The notes under the pieces are model-generated. The model had not been told where the DNA came from. It made no database searches and saw only the letters and a list, made by a program, of their open reading frames with translations. Made by a program: the position numbers and the translations under genes. DNA of 64,000 nucleotides from TA-21 sp035620895 (lineage in GTDB: Archaea; Thermoproteota; Nitrososphaeria; Nitrososphaerales; Nitrososphaeraceae), in the NCBI GenBank assembly GCA_035620895.1, contig DASPFY010000009.1, positions 136,851 through 200,850 of the forward strand, in the 5' to 3' direction. Of this stretch, positions 1 to 8,822 are shown in pieces (the stretch's first letter is position 1; each line of letters begins with the position of its first letter).

Positions 1-450
1 TACATTAAATATGTTATCTATATGGATAATTGTTGATCCGTCTCTTTTTACCGAAGATAAAGAACTGATACTCTCTTTAAGACTTTCAATATTCTGTTCA
101 ACCTTGTATGAAGACGCAACAGTATTTTTTAAAAGACTCTTGAGAGCTTCGCTATCAACTCCGTAAGAATGAAGGAGGAATCCTTTATCTAGTTGCAGTA
201 GATTTAAGGCTACTATTTGTTCTCCTAGAAATCTATCTAGTTTGTCGACGTTAACTATAGAATACTCTCCCAAATTTACTGCAGTAATTAATGGTTGGAT
301 CTTATCAGGATAGCCTGATGGTATTACGTAGGTCGTGATTCTGTCATCTTTTTTACTGTCATATGTTGTAATGTCACTTGACTGCCCTTTCTTCCCTAAC
401 TCCTTTACAAATTCGGTTTGACCAAGGCATACAAAATTAATACTTTCCAC
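1..450 (-). CDS. SelB/EF-Tu-like translation factor paralogue, 5' part (gene runs off the left edge)
   Basis: About 150 codons are visible from a GTG at 450; the C-terminus lies beyond the window edge. A TAA lies three codons upstream of the GTG in the same frame and no ATG is available, so GTG is the likely start. The visible protein starts VESINFVCLGQ, has no P-loop GKT, and contains a stretch (AVNLGEYSIVNVDKL) followed by GEQIVALNLL and KGFLLHSYG. This resembles the degenerate G-domain of archaeal SelB-related/EF-Tu domain 2 proteins, which keep the fold but do not bind GTP in the usual way. That assignment comes from remembered family style, not a search, and is tentative. The end of the visible part (VEQNIESLKESISSL) looks helical. 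Confidence 0.5.
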   Translation of the reverse strand, partial: MESINFVCLGQTEFVKELGKKGQSSDITTYDSKKDDRITTYVIPSGYPDKIQPLITAVNLGEYSIVNVDKLDRFLGEQIVALNLLQLDKGFLLHSYGVDSEALKSLLKNTVASSYKVEQNIESLKESISSLSSVKRDGSTIIHIDNIFNV

Positions 451-566
451 GATGTGTTTTTAAAAGACCAACTTAATTTATTCCTAATTCAAATTCTTCT
501 AATGACTTCCAATTTTTCTATTCATCATATCTATTTGTGAAATCCCATAAAAGCACGAATATCTGA

Positions 567-600
567 CGGGCCCTGTGCGACTGATCTGGGAATTCATGTG
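567..600. repeat. Core-hairpin repeat, type M5 (degenerate)
   Basis: CGGGCCC core followed by an ACTGATCTGGGAATTCATG hairpin region, a worn copy of the element at 35766. The preceding CCCATAAAAGCACGAATA also recurs near 31350. Confidence 0.5.
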
Positions 601-642
601 GTTCTTAATCTTTGCTACGACAAGAACTAACTTGGTGTGTCC

Positions 643-939
643 TTAGGAAGTCGAAGAATTCTTTAACTCATATTTTTGAATGGTAGGTTGCTTGGGCTTA
701 TAGGTTACCGATAAGTTATCTCCAACGGCATAATTGCAATTTGAGATTACCCTAGGTACACCATCTGATGGTTCTACAACACAATCCTTATCTTTCTTCA
801 GCTTAACAGGCACATCCTCAGTTATGGATTCGCTGAACAAATTTTTTGCAGATGAGCCGAGCAATGCTAATATTATTACTACTCCAGCAACAACGAAAAT
901 TATTGCTAACTTCCACAATGCAATGTTCTGAAAACTCAT
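643..939 (-). CDS. Small single-pass membrane protein
   Basis: 98 residues with one clear transmembrane segment (about residues 8-28, LWKLAIIFVVAGVVIILALL) followed by a polar domain of about 65 residues with two cysteines (C53 and C68). The topology suggests an N-terminal anchor with an extracellular tail, possibly disulfide bonded. The ATG start at 939 gives a good N-terminus. I do not recognise the family. It lies alone between the partial gene at the left edge and the hypothetical gene at 1234, all on the minus strand. Confidence 0.6.
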   Translation of the reverse strand: MSFQNIALWKLAIIFVVAGVVIILALLGSSAKNLFSESITEDVPVKLKKDKDCVVEPSDGVPRVISNCNYAVGDNLSVTYKPKQPTIQKYELKNSSTS

Positions 940-1233
940 CTATTATTATCTACATCTCAAATATATTAATTTGTGGTAAAATTGATTGATTTGCCCCGGA
1001 TTTTCAGGAATGGATTTTCCTGAATCGATTGATGATGGCCCAATATCAACTGTCATCAGCCAATATCACTCTTCAGATAATGAATTCAAGATCGACACCA
1101 ATATAATGCTAAAATAATAATATTATCAAGTATTGTAGTGAATATTGCCAAGTGAAAAAAACTATCTTTTATTGATTGATATTTTACTTGGTCACAGTTT
1201 GGCACTAATATCAGTGCCATGATTTATCTGAAT

Positions 1234-1845
1234 TTATGTTGAGGGAATAAATCTAAGGCTTTTATCTCCTGTTTGTTTTAGAAATTTATGAATATCTATT
1301 ATTATGTTTGAGTAACTATCAGGAAGGATGCTATAAGTTTTGTATTTTGCATCAGACAAAGGCTTGTAGGATACTATCCATATATTCTCAGGGTTAGGTT
1401 GGATGAATTGGAGTTTTGATACATTGTTTATTTCTGAACCTTCCTTTATGAATTGTACAATAATCGACTTTGAAGGATTTGTTTTCAAAATTCGTAAATT
1501 AGGGATAACAACATCAATAACTAATTCGCTATTAAGTCGTATCTTTCTTTCTGATGGTAAAGTACTGATGGTAAGCATGAAATGAAGGAGTGCTTCGCTC
1601 AAGGTTCCAATTAGTCTGTCATAGTCCAAGCTTTGATCAGTGGCCATCAACCTGTCTATGGATTTATTCATTAAGAGATCAATGTATTCGCGTGAAGATT
1701 GAATGCATGAGATGATATCTTTTTGAATTTTTTCTTTACCTATTTCTTTTACTGCATAGTACAATTCTTTCTTAATCTTTTCTCCAGCAAGCTCATGCTC
1801 CAATGGTAAGTATAACCTATTCAATTTGCCTATATAACTTGTCAT
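1234..1845 (-). CDS. Hypothetical soluble protein, 203 aa
   Basis: 203 residues, no signal peptide or membrane segment. The first half is helical and charged (about residues 15-90). The second half alternates strands and loops, with ELVIDVVIPN followed by SIIVQFIKEG around residues 107-134; that spacing of acidic and hydrophobic strands is vaguely reminiscent of nuclease-like folds but no complete PD-(D/E)XK motif can be shown. It stands alone, convergent with nothing and divergent from the cyclase at 2012. Function unknown. Confidence 0.6.
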   Translation of the reverse strand: MTSYIGKLNRLYLPLEHELAGEKIKKELYYAVKEIGKEKIQKDIISCIQSSREYIDLLMNKSIDRLMATDQSLDYDRLIGTLSEALLHFMLTISTLPSERKIRLNSELVIDVVIPNLRILKTNPSKSIIVQFIKEGSEINNVSKLQFIQPNPENIWIVSYKPLSDAKYKTYSILPDSYSNIIIDIHKFLKQTGDKSLRFIPST

Positions 1846-2011
1846 ACTTTGGTACTTTTCGGATTGAATACATCATAATTAAATACTGATTTTTCTCAAC
1901 AGATTTCTATAAGGTCGTTCTAAATAGGAATAGGAAAAAATTTGAAATTAATGAGAGATTTGTGATGATCACTAGATTTAAGTTATTCATCAAGTTCTAA
2001 GTAGAGATATC

Positions 2012-2743
2012 ATGGATTTTCTCACCTTTGCGTTACAGAAACAAATCAGTGCAAGGGTAACCAAAACCCTAAAAGATGGTATCCAGCTTAATATGTCCAC
2101 AGAAGAATCCAAGAAATTTTTAAGGAGACATGTAAACACCAGAACAAATCTTGTCATTATGATAATAGACATTAACAATTCTACACAGATGAGTCTGACT
2201 TTACCAGATTTTAGATTCGCCCTAATACTACAAACTTTTGCCCAGGAAGTAAGCGTAGTTGTCTCTGGCTATGGAGGCTTTGTTTTCAAATATGAGGGAG
2301 ATGCCGTTATTGTAATTTTTCCAGCAGAGTACGATCAAGTAAAAGCTTGTAAAAATGCGCTAAATTGTTCAACGGCCATACTAGAGATTCTAAAAAAAGC
2401 AATCAATCCTGTTTTTAAAGAAAATAATTTACCAGAAATTACAGTAAGAACAGGATTAGCTTATGGACCCACTTTGGTTGTACTTTATGGTAAAAGCTTA
2501 GAAAAAGCTCACGTAGATATAACAGGCTCCAGTATTAGCCTTGCGGCTAAGATCGCATCTATTGCAAAACCGAATCAGGTGTTAGTAGGTGAAATTATTT
2601 ACAATATTATTGCAGACTCTAAAGATAAGGAATCAGACAAGATTAAGTTCGAGGAAGTACGCTTGGATCCTATAAAATGGAAGTACCTTTCTCAATCTGA
2701 TCCTCAGAGTTTTTATCATGTTTATCAATATATAGTAAATTAG
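2012..2743 (+). CDS. Class III nucleotide cyclase-domain protein
   Basis: 243 residues with one class III adenylate/guanylate cyclase homology domain from about residue 45 to the C-terminus and a short helical N-terminus; no membrane segment, so cytosolic. Metal-binding aspartates are present in IIDINNST (D53) and YEGDAVI (D97). K93, four residues before D97, and D169 match the positions that select adenine in mycobacterial Rv1625c-type cyclases, so ATP is the likely base. However, the transition-state Asn-Arg pair expected in the GDxVNxAxR region is replaced by Ser176 and Lys180 (GSSISLAAK). Catalysis may therefore be weak, or the domain may act as a nucleotide sensor. It would work as a homodimer. 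ATG start at 2012. Confidence 0.8.
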   Translation: MDFLTFALQKQISARVTKTLKDGIQLNMSTEESKKFLRRHVNTRTNLVIMIIDINNSTQMSLTLPDFRFALILQTFAQEVSVVVSGYGGFVFKYEGDAVIVIFPAEYDQVKACKNALNCSTAILEILKKAINPVFKENNLPEITVRTGLAYGPTLVVLYGKSLEKAHVDITGSSISLAAKIASIAKPNQVLVGEIIYNIIADSKDKESDKIKFEEVRLDPIKWKYLSQSDPQSFYHVYQYIVN

Positions 2744-2832
2744 ACTCTTAATAAAGAAAAAACGATACTTCATTAAATTTATCATCTTAATAAGATAACA
2801 ATACCAGCAGAAGAAATTTAAGGGTTATTACG

Positions 2833-3588
2833 TTGCGTAGTGATATGAATAAGCAAATTTCTTTCCAAAAAATTGTTGTAATATTTCCCGCGAAAAATGA
2901 AGAAGATACCATTGAACATGTCATAACAACTGCTAAGAAGAGTCGATATAGTCCCGAAGTAATAGTTATCGATGCTTATTCGTCAGATGCAACAGTCGAA
3001 AAAGCCACTAAAGTTGGGGCGAGGGTGATTCAACAAGATGGTAGACTGTTTCCTGCAAAAGGGATCGCCATGAAAAAAGGACTAAATGAAGCTATAAGTA
3101 TTAATGCGGATATTATATTATTTCTCGATGCTGATATAAAGAATCTAACTCCAGAGTGGATAGATAAATTAGTTGAGGGCTGTACTAATTGCGACATGGC
3201 AAGAGGTTATTACCAACGACATACTCGAGATGCCGCGGTAACAAAGCTTATTGCAAAACCAATGTTGCACATCTTTTTTCCTGAGCTTTCAAATATTGAA
3301 CAACCGTTAAGTGGTGAGGTGTGTGCAAGAACAGAAGTGTGGAAAAATCTATTGGAAAAAAATCCTCCTGATGGATGGGGAATTGATATTTGGTTCCTCA
3401 TCGAAGCTGTTATGTCAGGTTACCAAATTAAAGAAATATTTCTCGGTCAGAAGGAACATACATCTTTTGAGGACTACCGCGAAGACGTAGGAAAATTGGC
3501 TGATATGGCGCAACAAGTTGAATTCACCATCATAAAAGAAGCTTCTAAACATGGTAGAATTAATTTACATAAAGATGTCAAAATTTGA
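2833..3588 (+). CDS. GpgS-like glycosyltransferase (GT2/GT81-type)
   Basis: 251 residues, soluble, GT-A fold. Visible elements: N-terminal FPAKNEE (18-24), the DAD metal-binding motif at 99-101, ARGYYQR (123-129), KPMLHIFFPEL (142-152), QPLSGE (157-162) and WGIDIW (182-187), then GQKEH (205-209). This order matches glucosyl-3-phosphoglycerate synthases, which transfer a sugar from a nucleotide sugar to 3-phosphoglycerate in the synthesis of the compatible solute glucosylglycerate; dolichyl-phosphate sugar synthases are the main alternative, but FFPEL/QPLSGE favour GpgS. No phosphatase gene is adjacent. The listed start is TTG; an ATG at 2845 (residue 5) is equally plausible. Confidence 0.72.
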   Translation: MRSDMNKQISFQKIVVIFPAKNEEDTIEHVITTAKKSRYSPEVIVIDAYSSDATVEKATKVGARVIQQDGRLFPAKGIAMKKGLNEAISINADIILFLDADIKNLTPEWIDKLVEGCTNCDMARGYYQRHTRDAAVTKLIAKPMLHIFFPELSNIEQPLSGEVCARTEVWKNLLEKNPPDGWGIDIWFLIEAVMSGYQIKEIFLGQKEHTSFEDYREDVGKLADMAQQVEFTIIKEASKHGRINLHKDVKI

Positions 3589-3699
3589 TTATGACATATT
3601 GTCTAAATAATCCTGCTATTTTAAACTAAAATTTTCGCTAATAACTATCACATTAGTGTAAGAAAAATATATTATAGTAATAATACTAATGAACATTAA

Positions 3700-4155
3700 T
3701 TGGCTATTCGAAGAATGCTTGTAGCGGTTGATGGTTCCAAGCCTTCCATGGATGCTAGCATTCAGGCTATTGACATAGCCAAAAGATATGATGCGGAATT
3801 GATCGCACTATATATTGTCTCTCCGGACTTCAGATACAAGTACCTGGAAGATGATATAACGCCGAAATTACCTAGAGCTCTGAAAGATGTAATGATGATT
3901 GCAATGCAAAAAGGTGAAAGACATGTGAACAAGGTGAAACAAAATGCATCAGAAAAAAATGTCAAGGTCAAAACCGATGTCGTTATTGGTATCTCATCCG
4001 TCACAAAAGAGATCATAGAATATGCTGAGAAAAATAGGGTTGACATGATAGTTATGGGGAGTAGAGGTCTTTCTGGGATTAAAAAAATGCTGTTAGGCAG
4101 CGTAGCCGATGGAGTACTGAGATATTCACATTGTCCTGTACTAGTAACCAAATGA
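3700..4155 (+). CDS. Universal stress protein (UspA family)
   Basis: 151 residues, a single Usp domain. It starts with MAIRRMLVAVDGS and carries the ATP-binding signature GSRGLSG followed by LLGSVADGV near residues 125-145, ending with HCPVLVTK. Usp proteins are small dimeric nucleotide-binding proteins linked to stress; the target is unknown. The start is TTG, with ATATTATAGTAA (3670-3681) upstream as a likely TATA region, fitting a leaderless transcript. It is one of three intact Usp genes here (also 21217 and 31658), with two decayed copies. Confidence 0.88.
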   Translation: MAIRRMLVAVDGSKPSMDASIQAIDIAKRYDAELIALYIVSPDFRYKYLEDDITPKLPRALKDVMMIAMQKGERHVNKVKQNASEKNVKVKTDVVIGISSVTKEIIEYAEKNRVDMIVMGSRGLSGIKKMLLGSVADGVLRYSHCPVLVTK

Positions 4156-4353
4156 GTTTATGTCAAATTAATCATTAACCTTAAACTAATCATTGGAGGC
4201 CTCATAACTATAAAATAATGGGAACTGTCCCAATTTTTAGGCTCAAAAAAGTGCTTCCCTTGATTAAGTCGTTATGAAACATGATTTCTTTTTAATGTCC
4301 GGAAAATGTTTGAATTTGAGATGGGTTCTTTTCGGTAAGACTAGGGAATCGTT

Positions 4354-5097
4354 CTAATTTGATGTAGTATTTCCATGTCTGACCAGCTTTAATGTCTCCT
4401 CTTGAATTAGTCCCACTCCAGGCGCGTAAAACTTTGACTCTTTTTCATCTGGATTTAGAGCGTTGGTTTCTTCAGTTTCTAAAACATTTTCAAACTTCCC
4501 TGCAGGAGTATCTATTACTTTATCAAGACCTACAATTTCGGCTCTATCTTCAGCCACCTTTGGAGCAACTTCCTGATAGTATTTTGAACCTAGTTCTGCC
4601 TTTCCAGGCATTATCATCCCGAGTCTGGCATCATTAACACCAGCCTCCCATGCTCCTTCATGATTTACAATTTTGCCGTCTTCATAAATGTCAACTTCCT
4701 CTCCTAGGTAGAATATATCATTAACAGGTTTACAAACTACAAACCAGTTCTTGGATATCTCCACTACTTCGCCATCTTCTGTTTCTTCCTCTTCTACAAC
4801 CCTAGCTTCAGTTCCGTTAACTATTTTAGTCTCATTTAGAACCGAAATTTTTAGCTGAATTTGGGCACCATCTTCTTGGCCTTCTAGAACAAGCTGGTAT
4901 CCAGGTTCCAATATGAAGTAACTGTTTGAACCATTAGGAGTCAAATTGCAATCCTCAAGATTAAAGGAACTCTTCCATTCTTGATTACTAGAAGGACTGG
5001 CGTGGATATTGCTACCAGGAAAAGTAACAGATACATTAATTACTATTAACAGTAACATAAGGAACATTGTAGCTAATGGCGTATCATATCTAACCAA
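4354..5097 (-). CDS. Secreted or anchored protein of unknown function
   Basis: 247 residues. Residues 9-27 form a hydrophobic signal or anchor (TMFLMLLLIVINVSV), then an extracellular domain with N-glycosylation-type sequons (NGS, NET, NGT) and two cysteines (about C50 and C122). The C-terminal half has DTPAGKFENVLETEE and SKFYAPGVGLIQEE, a pattern common in uncharacterised secreted beta-rich proteins of soil bacteria and archaea. The start is TTG at 5097; the TATATATAAG box on the minus strand at 5123-5132 is about 30 bp upstream, supporting this start. Function unknown. Confidence 0.72.
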   Translation of the reverse strand: MVRYDTPLATMFLMLLLIVINVSVTFPGSNIHASPSSNQEWKSSFNLEDCNLTPNGSNSYFILEPGYQLVLEGQEDGAQIQLKISVLNETKIVNGTEARVVEEEETEDGEVVEISKNWFVVCKPVNDIFYLGEEVDIYEDGKIVNHEGAWEAGVNDARLGMIMPGKAELGSKYYQEVAPKVAEDRAEIVGLDKVIDTPAGKFENVLETEETNALNPDEKESKFYAPGVGLIQEETLKLVRHGNTTSN

Positions 5098-5487
5098 TAA
5101 TTTACTTAAAGACTTTAAGCTCTTATATATATCGCAATAGTTAAATCAATTGATTCAAGGTTATTTTGGGTGTTTTCGCCACGATTTAACCGTCTATCTG
5201 CTTATTGAAATTAGCAAATCATCTCTAAATGGACTAAATTATGGTAAAATGCGAGCAATGTTCTTTCCCAGTTATCTTCGGATAAATTAAAAAATTAAGT
5301 CTCAAATTTAGAATAGAGACTTATTGAACAATAAGTATTCGTATGATAAGCAAATCTCATATTTAGGCAATAATCAAGTCAATTCTCCTTATCGAAAACA
5401 AAAAAATCTCGAAAATATCATTAGCTACCCAAATATATCCAGTTATGAATTATATTTTGTAAAATAGGTCAAAGTGGTGAATGTAGA
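5098..5487. other. Divergent promoter region
   Basis: 390 bp between divergent genes. A minus-strand TATA box (5123-5132) serves the secreted protein at 4354. Near 5450 the sequence TTATATTTTG probably serves the plus-strand channel gene. Nothing else was recognised. Confidence 0.45.
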
Positions 5488-6117
5488 TTGGTACATGAAG
5501 TTGGAGATCGTATCACTAGAGATCGTGTTATAACACTCACAGATGGTGTTTTGGCAATAGTCATGACTTTGTTAGTATTGGAAATGGTGGTACCGCAGAT
5601 ATCTCAATCGGAAGTTGCAACTGAGCTTCCAAAGCGATTGCTTGAGCTGTTACCGGACGTATGGAGTTATGCAACTAGTTTCGTAATCTTGGGTTTTTTT
5701 TGGATTGCTCATAATGATCAATTTCACTATATCATGCGTGCCAATCGAATATTTCTATGGCTAACTATTTTTTATTTAATGTTCATTGCATTCGTACCAT
5801 TTTCCACATCTCTGATTAGCGAGTATGGAGATCAGCCAATTTCAGAAGTCATCTACGGAATCAACATTACCATAGTTCTAATCTGGACTTATTTACAATG
5901 GAGGTACGCTACTAAAGAACATCAACTAGTGAGTACTGATCTCGATCCCAAATTTATAGCCAAAATGTCGAGAAGAATAATTCTTGGATTAATTCTATAC
6001 CCGATGGCTATTGGTGTTTCATTTCTAAACACTCAATTTGGTCTCATATTATTTGTTCTGATACCAATATACTATCTCATACCTACCCACTACTACGGCT
6101 CCAAATGGATCGCATAA
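5488..6117 (+). CDS. TMEM175-family (DUF1211) potassium channel protein
   Basis: 209 residues with about six transmembrane helices. The first helix carries TDGVLAIVMTLLVLEM (residues 18-33), matching the signature of prokaryotic TMEM175 channels (usually F-S-D-G-V-x-A-I). Prokaryotic members are tetrameric K+-conducting channels of the cell membrane. Helices follow at roughly 55-80 (FVILGFFWIAHNDQF), 88-108, 118-138, 155-175 and 180-200. The given start is TTG; an in-frame GTG lies 12 bases upstream (5476) and is placed about 26 bp after TTATATTTTG, so that may be the true leaderless start. Confidence 0.85.
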   Translation: MVHEVGDRITRDRVITLTDGVLAIVMTLLVLEMVVPQISQSEVATELPKRLLELLPDVWSYATSFVILGFFWIAHNDQFHYIMRANRIFLWLTIFYLMFIAFVPFSTSLISEYGDQPISEVIYGINITIVLIWTYLQWRYATKEHQLVSTDLDPKFIAKMSRRIILGLILYPMAIGVSFLNTQFGLILFVLIPIYYLIPTHYYGSKWIA

Positions 6118-6245
6118 AATGATGGCTTGCAAATGATTACTTTGATAAAAAAATGAATCCGCTTGATCTAAGAGCTTGTCAATCTCTGGTAATTCGGATT
6201 GCGAATACGCAATTTGTTGTTCAAAAACCTAATTAATGATAAGCT

Positions 6246-6499
6246 TGAGAATGGTCCCAAATTATTACCATGGATGAAACTTGAATAAAGGTAATAGAAC
6301 ATATGGGAACTGAAGCGGATGGTAATAGAGTGGCTTCCTTTATTGTTGATATAGAGTGCAGACCAGATACCCGTCCTGGCTGAACCGCTGTTTAGTGGAA
6401 TGGGTGCTGATGTACAGTTCCACCCAGTAATGAGCTTTGATGACCTAAAGAAGGGAATACCACAAGCCGTAGTTGAAGTAAACTCTTACCGTTACAAAA
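6246..6499 (+). pseudogene. Decayed copy of the small protein gene at 55902
   Basis: This non-coding stretch aligns over its length with the intact gene at 55902-56216 (minus). The product would read EADGNRVASFIVDI, then after a one-base shift DQIPVLAEPLFSGMGAD, then FHPVMSFDDLKKGIPQAVV. There is an in-frame TAA near the front (6284-6286), a deletion in the middle of the helix region and a frameshift at about 6358. The start codon is lost. It is a clear duplicated relic. Confidence 0.85.
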
Positions 6500-6723
6500 A
6501 AATTATTTTTTATGCTTCGACATTAGAAGAATCATTTAGTTATTTAAGTTAGATATCTTGTTCAAATCTTCAGAATTTACAACACAATACCTCTCTCTTT
6601 CGGTTTGAACGTATACCATGCCATAGTATAATCACAAATCTACTTTGAATATTTATAAGGACTATTATCACAATCTCTGAAACTCTAATTTTACTATATG
6701 TTAATAAGAGGAACATCATTATG

Positions 6724-6753
6724 AGCCCGTCGGTATCTGCGACGCTATTGTGC
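6724..6753. repeat. Core-hairpin repeat, type M3
   Basis: GCCCGTCGG core followed by GCGACGCTATTGTGCC, an altered version of the M3 hairpin GTGACGATATCGGTGC seen at 35890. Confidence 0.55.
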
Positions 6754-6859
6754 CAAATTAGGGTTTCCTGACTATGGATATAGTAACAACGTATTATGTC
6801 TTCCTTATAACAAAATGTATATTCATCGTTTTTATTATCTATAATTTAATAGGGATCAG

Positions 6860-7804
6860 GTGATTTTATTGGTGTTTGGAAGGTCATCAGATATTACCTT
6901 GTACTTGTTTACAGTTTTTGTTATTCTCTCATTGAACACTGGTGGAGTCAACTCAGAGAATAGGTTTTTTGAACCTGCTAGTGCGCAGGGCTTTAATGAT
7001 ACAAGAAATGGAATTCGGGATGGTACAGCAGAGTCCACTGTGCTAGCAGACAGAAGTTTAATAGTAAAACTTCTAGTAGATGATATAGAAAATAGAATCA
7101 ATAAATCAGCTGCAATTCTTGAGATAACAGGCGAACTGCCGAAGGTAAAAAATGCATCTTATGCTAGTTCAATTAGTTCCGAGCTACATGGAATACCAAA
7201 GGATCTTGATATTGCAAAAAGAAAAGTAGCTCATGATATTTTGTCATATGATAAAGACCTTGAGGTAATATTTTTCCTAATGCCAAATGGTGACATGTAT
7301 ATGGAAGAACCATTTTCTCGTCAACAAAATCTTAGTGGAAACAATTTTGCTTTTAGAGATTACTACAAAGGAGCCATTAGTACAGGTGATATCTATCTCG
7401 GAAACGTAGTCATATCTGCCGCTTCAGGTCTTCCTCAATCTTATCTTGCAGTACCGCTATATTCCTCATCTGGTGTTAATAATGAGACCTTATTAGGTAT
7501 ATGGTCGGGGGGTTTAAATCTGCCAGTTTTCAGCGAGACATTAAAATCATTAAACCTCACAAATGGGGAACGAATTGTATACGTAGATCAAAATGGTCAA
7601 AAATTTGCCGATTCAAATGAGCAGTCGTTTAGAATAAATCAAAATGAATCATTTGCTAATCTACAGGCCTTCAACATTGCATTGCAGGAACAAAAAGCTG
7701 GTTCTGTTATGGAGATGTTAAATGGCACGAGGATGCTTGTCTTTTATGAACCTGTACAATTTTATTCTACTACTTGGGTGATTTTGCTACTAAAGCCATT
7801 ATAA
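6860..7804 (+). CDS. Extracellular double-Cache sensor domain protein
   Basis: 314 residues. An N-terminal hydrophobic segment (about residues 10-28) is followed by an extracellular double-Cache (dCache_1) domain: a long helix (RSLIVKLLVDDIENRINKSA, about 66-85), then FAFRDYYKGAISTGDIYLGNV (about 167-187) and LAVPLYSS, which are typical of the ligand-binding first PAS-like lobe, then a second lobe to residue 310. It ends with TTWVILLLKPL and has no second membrane helix, HAMP or kinase domain, so it is either a secreted ligand-binding protein or the remains of a chemoreceptor or histidine kinase. The GTG start at 6860 is uncertain; TTG at 6869 is possible. Confidence 0.75.
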   Translation: MILLVFGRSSDITLYLFTVFVILSLNTGGVNSENRFFEPASAQGFNDTRNGIRDGTAESTVLADRSLIVKLLVDDIENRINKSAAILEITGELPKVKNASYASSISSELHGIPKDLDIAKRKVAHDILSYDKDLEVIFFLMPNGDMYMEEPFSRQQNLSGNNFAFRDYYKGAISTGDIYLGNVVISAASGLPQSYLAVPLYSSSGVNNETLLGIWSGGLNLPVFSETLKSLNLTNGERIVYVDQNGQKFADSNEQSFRINQNESFANLQAFNIALQEQKAGSVMEMLNGTRMLVFYEPVQFYSTTWVILLLKPL

Positions 7805-7861
7805 TTTCATATTACCCATCAATTCTATTAAATGTGAAGCTACTAGTCAAAAATGTGTTTT

Positions 7862-7888
7862 GGAAGAATGCGCGACGATATAAGTGCT
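7862..7888. repeat. Core-hairpin repeat, type M3 (core lost)
   Basis: GAATGCGCGACGATATAAGTGC matches the M3 hairpin module at 27361 and 35899, but the GC-rich core is replaced by GGAA. Confidence 0.5.
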
Positions 7889-8186
7889 AAAAGAGGGTTG
7901 TTATTTTAAGAATAGAGAACTAGGGTATCAAAATTTTAAATTTTTCTTTGAAGTAACGAGAAACAATTACTTATGAATTAAAATCATTTTTAAAAAAGTG
8001 GAAGCAATTCTGATAACCTGCATGCTGTATTGTCATTAGCTGTGCAAAATATTAAATCTGGTTCAAACTCATACTAATCTAGTTGTGGAAGAACCGGACG
8101 GAATGAAGACTAATGCATCTGTGAATAATCTAGTTACCAAAACATAAGATTTGAATGTCTATTATGGGTTTCTACTTAGCTTGTTC
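7889..8186. other. Gap with a possible unidentified gene relic
   Basis: Around 8000-8150 short plus-strand reading stretches look protein-like (AVLSLAVQNIKSG, then after a shift LVVEEPDGMKTNASVNNLV) but no start or complete frame exists. It may be a decayed gene; the family is not recognised. Confidence 0.3.
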
Positions 8187-8492
8187 TTATAACATATGTG
8201 ACGCTAATAGATAATTTAACTTTTCTAATGTTTCAATTGTTAACAGCATATGTACTGCCTCTCGTGAATCCATAGCAGACAATTTTTCAACTAAGGTATT
8301 AGGATCAGCTGTTATCAATGCTTCTAATTCTTCTGCATTAGGATGATCCTTTTTTAAATCTTCAATTAATTTTTGGATTGATTCCGTAGCTTTTTCCTTT
8401 AGTGTTTCCGTTTGATTCTCTTGTGCAGTAACCAATTGCATTGGATTTAAAATTACTGTTGCCATCAAAAAAACAAATGACATAAAGATCAC
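8187..8492 (-). CDS. Small secreted protein, 101 aa
   Basis: An N-terminal signal peptide (about residues 1-23, ending LVTAQ) is followed by about 78 residues that are strongly helical and acidic, with EKATESIQKLIEDL and a C-terminal ETLEKLNYLLA. No cysteines or known motif. It starts with GTG at 8492; an ATG three codons later (residue 4) may be the real start. Function unknown. Confidence 0.6.
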   Translation of the reverse strand: MIFMSFVFLMATVILNPMQLVTAQENQTETLKEKATESIQKLIEDLKKDHPNAEELEALITADPNTLVEKLSAMDSREAVHMLLTIETLEKLNYLLASHML

Positions 8493-8597
8493 TTTGTTAG
8501 CAATTCGGATACCACTTTGGACCCAAACAGAGGCAGACTTCTTTTGTTTCTTAGTCTAATTTAATAATATGCAATACTTGTTTCAGGAAGGAGAAAT

Positions 8598-8735
8598 TCT
8601 GCAAAAAAACTAATTACGCTACCAAAGACGATATGCAATTTACGAACCCCAAAATAGCATATTTGAAGTATCGACTAAGTTTCTTGCTATAGCATTATGG
8701 GAGAAGATTGGATCTGAATTAGCTAGAATATTTTC
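8598..8735 (-). pseudogene. C-terminal relic of a five-TM membrane protein gene
   Basis: The minus strand reads NAIARNLVDTSNMLFWGS and then breaks, matching AKNLIELSSNIFWGSLSLHIVFGG near the C-terminus of the intact membrane protein at 51738. DNA identity with 51775-51905 is visible by eye. Only about 45 codons remain. Confidence 0.7.
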
Positions 8736-8822
8736 TAGAATCAACAATATGATTACATAATAGATCGGCAAGAAAAAACTCTAGATAATTATTACCAAAA
8801 TATCATATGTTTGATCCGATGT

